From NCBI GenBank assembly GCA_036505615.1, contig DASXTB010000284.1, positions 1 to 5,482 on the forward strand: 5,482 nucleotides of DNA, given 5' to 3'. This DNA is from DASXTB01 sp036505615. Lineage in GTDB: Bacteria > Acidobacteriota > UBA6911 > JACQSX01. A model generated the notes under the pieces. It searched no databases. It had not been told where the DNA came from and saw nothing but the letters and a program-made list of their open reading frames with translations. Position numbers and translations under genes: made by a program. Below are positions 4,161-5,482 of the stretch, one piece after another (within the stretch, counting starts at the first letter, position 1; the number at the start of each line of letters is the position of its first letter).

Positions 4161-5330
4161 TTAGCTAACGGTCTTCTCGACAAGGTGGCGCGCTCGAGCC
4201 CGCGTATCGGCGTCAATGTCCAATATCTGATCGAGATCCTGAATGGCAACGGGAGTGTGCTCGGCCATAAGGCTGGCAATCATGGTCGGAATCGCTGAGA
4301 ACGGAATTTCTTCCTGCAGGAATTGCGATACTGCGAACTCGTTGGCCGCATTGAGAACTACCGGCATGCTTCCTCCAGCGCGCAGGGCATCGTATGCAAA
4401 CTTCAAGCACGGGAAGCGTGATAACTCCGGCTGCTGAAAGTTAAGAGGTCCGCAGGCGGTGAGGTTCAGGCTGGGGAGAGGCGAAGGTGTCCGATCCGGA
4501 TAACTGAGGGCATACAGGATCGGCAATCTCATGTCGGTGATCCCCATCTGCGCGATTACCGAACCATCAACGGTGCGCACCATGGAATGGATTACCGATT
4601 GAGGGTGGATCAGCACTTCAATTTTTTCCGCGGGCATGGAAAAAAGGTGATGTGCCTCGATAATCTCCAGACCTTTATTCATCAGGGTAGCAGAGTCAAT
4701 GGTGATTTTTTTCCCCATGCGCCATGTAGGATGCTGCAGTGCTTCCCCCACAGTGACGGTAGCAATTTTTTCCGGCGGCACCCTCAGGAAAGGGCCGCCG
4801 CTTGCGGTCAATATCAGCGCGGAAACATGTTCTGTTTTCAGACCCTGCAGGCACTGCAGAAGGGCATTATGTTCGCTGTCAACCGGCAAAATGGCGCCAC
4901 CGCTGCGCGCCGCCAGAGGCATCAACAGATCCCCAGCCATCACCAGCGTTTCCTTGTTTGCCAGCGCCAGCGTCTTGCCGGCCTTAATCGCGTGGTATGT
5001 AGGCACCAGCCCCGCAGAGCCGGAAATAGCTGCTACCACTACCTGGACATCGTCGGCTGTAGCAGCCACGATGGCGCCTTCCGCGCCGTAGAAGATTTCG
5101 GGGCTTTCGATCTGAAAACGAGAGAGCTGGTCGCGCAGGCTCTCGGCGCACTGAGCGTCGGCAACGCTTACCACGCGGGGACGGAATTCGCGAATTTGAT
5201 CGCACAGCAGATCGGTATTGCGACCGGAAACGAGAGCCCGTACCCGGAATCGGTCCGGGAAGAAACGAACGACGTCCAGCGTGCTTTGCCCGATGGACCC
5301 CGTCGATCCAAGCAGCGTGAGGTTTTTCAT
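4161..5330 (-). CDS. dxr: 1-deoxy-D-xylulose 5-phosphate reductoisomerase
   Basis: Dxr (IspC) converts 1-deoxy-D-xylulose 5-phosphate to 2-C-methyl-D-erythritol 4-phosphate with NADPH and a divalent metal, the first committed step of the cytosolic MEP isoprenoid pathway and the target of fosmidomycin. The 389-residue product has the nucleotide-binding GSTGSIG (8-14), LANKE (123-127), PVDSEHNA (149-156) with metal ligands Asp151 and Glu153, the loop HPTWRMGKK (200-208) with its conserved Trp203, MNKGLEIIEAHHLF (217-230) with third ligand Glu222, HPQSVIHSMV (242-251) and LNAANE (326-331). Length is close to E. coli Dxr (398), and the ATG fits the family start (MKxLTxLGSTGSIG). The bases before it are pyrimidine-rich (TTCCTACTTTCTT) with no Shine-Dalgarno. 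It lies 94 nt after the probable cdsA end, and its TAA is fused to a 7-bp repeat array. No lesions are seen. Confidence 0.98.
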   Translation of the reverse strand: MKNLTLLGSTGSIGQSTLDVVRFFPDRFRVRALVSGRNTDLLCDQIREFRPRVVSVADAQCAESLRDQLSRFQIESPEIFYGAEGAIVAATADDVQVVVAAISGSAGLVPTYHAIKAGKTLALANKETLVMAGDLLMPLAARSGGAILPVDSEHNALLQCLQGLKTEHVSALILTASGGPFLRVPPEKIATVTVGEALQHPTWRMGKKITIDSATLMNKGLEIIEAHHLFSMPAEKIEVLIHPQSVIHSMVRTVDGSVIAQMGITDMRLPILYALSYPDRTPSPLPSLNLTACGPLNFQQPELSRFPCLKFAYDALRAGGSMPVVLNAANEFAVSQFLQEEIPFSAIPTMIASLMAEHTPVAIQDLDQILDIDADTRARARHLVEKTVS

Positions 5331-5370
5331 AAGAAAGTAGGAAGCTAGAACACTGTAACAGAAATTGGTT

Positions 5371-5401
5371 CCGTTAATGGGACACGGATGACCATTAACG
5401 G
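5371..5401. repeat. 10-bp perfect inverted repeat between cdsA and dxr
   Basis: CCGTTAATGG (5371-5380) and CCATTAACGG (5392-5401) flank an 11-base spacer. It lies 41 bases upstream of the dxr ATG. There is no T-run, so it is not a typical terminator. An operator, mRNA leader hairpin or small repeat are all possible. Confidence 0.65.
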
Positions 5402-5424
5402 CGCAAATTCTCGGTCACAGTGCA

Positions 5425-5482
5425 CTAGCCTCCTCGCATTACTTCGAGGAGGAACAAAACCGGACAGCACACCAGCAGGCTG
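5425..5482 (-). CDS. cdsA: Probable C-terminus of phosphatidate cytidylyltransferase (partial)
   Basis: The frame running in from the right edge on the minus strand reads SLLVCCPVLFLLEVMRGG and then TAG (5427-5425). The partial codon at the edge ends in C, compatible with an Asp codon, which would give DSLL. CdsA proteins end with a (G)GxLDRxDSLL segment followed by a hydrophobic stretch and a short tail, and cdsA commonly sits next to dxr and rseP. CdsA is an inner-membrane enzyme making CDP-diacylglycerol from phosphatidate and CTP. Only 18 codons are visible and the catalytic signature is outside the window, so the call rests on the tail and gene order. A different frame (to TAG at 5345) is also open but gives an unfamiliar sequence. 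Confidence 0.6.
   Translation of the reverse strand, partial: SLLVCCPVLFLLEVMRGG
5429..5452. repeat. 8-bp perfect hairpin at the end of the probable cdsA
   Basis: CCTCCTCG (5429-5436) and CGAGGAGG (5445-5452) flank an 8-base loop. On the minus strand the hairpin covers the last codons of the probable cdsA and ends just before its stop. No T-run follows, so intrinsic termination is not supported. It may attenuate transcription or be incidental to coding. Confidence 0.5.

Noticed and set aside
4587..5348. 253-codon plus-strand open frame opposite dxr
   Set aside because: It is a shadow of dxr. The minus strand carries all Dxr motifs, while this translation is rich in His, Arg and Gln and matches no family.
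5351..5380. Promoter for dxr (TACAGT as -10)
   Set aside because: It matches at four positions only and has no usable -35 at 16-18 bp.
5345..5425. Small GTG-started frame of 26 codons in the cdsA-dxr gap
   Set aside because: The purine-rich GAGGAGG is only three bases from the GTG and lies within the end of the probable cdsA; the product is unfamiliar.

Overview
The window reads as a bacterial chromosome segment, most likely from a soil-type acidobacterium or a similar GC-moderate, repeat-rich lineage. This is an inference from three things: the protein families present, a bacterial 2-phosphoglycerate kinase-like protein, and intergenic spaces full of small palindromes and 7-bp repeat arrays. 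No rRNA, tRNA, CRISPR array or transposase gene was seen.

Layout. 1-593 is non-coding and holds a MITE-like nested inverted repeat (82-328). 594-1784 (+) encodes a P-loop kinase of the 2-phosphoglycerate kinase family with two ATP-cone-like units in front. 1785-2523 is the space between convergent genes and is filled by a concentric set of inverted repeats and hairpins (1910-2453), with inverted 7-bp arrays at its two borders. The minus strand then carries, in transcription order, the last 18 codons of a probable cdsA (5482-5425), dxr (5330-4161) and rseP (3855-2524). The dxr-rseP gap (3856-4160) holds two inverted 7-bp arrays and a probable rseP promoter.

How the genes fit together. cdsA (CDP-diacylglycerol synthesis), dxr (first committed step of the MEP isoprenoid pathway) and rseP (intramembrane site-2 protease) form the envelope and isoprenoid cluster found in many bacteria. 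Here the order is cdsA-dxr-rseP, with wide, repeat-filled gaps (94 and 305 nt), so rseP probably has its own promoter. The kinase gene converges on this cluster and shows no obvious functional link to it.

The genes are ordinary housekeeping types apart from the duplicated ATP-cone of the kinase. The unusual material is non-coding. It comprises two nested palindromic elements, a pair of hairpins that differ only by a compensatory base-pair swap, and 7-bp arrays placed just after the stop codons of three genes. I found no clear new protein-based system. The palindrome cluster is the best candidate for something undescribed, and is most simply a REP/BIME- or MITE-type non-autonomous element.
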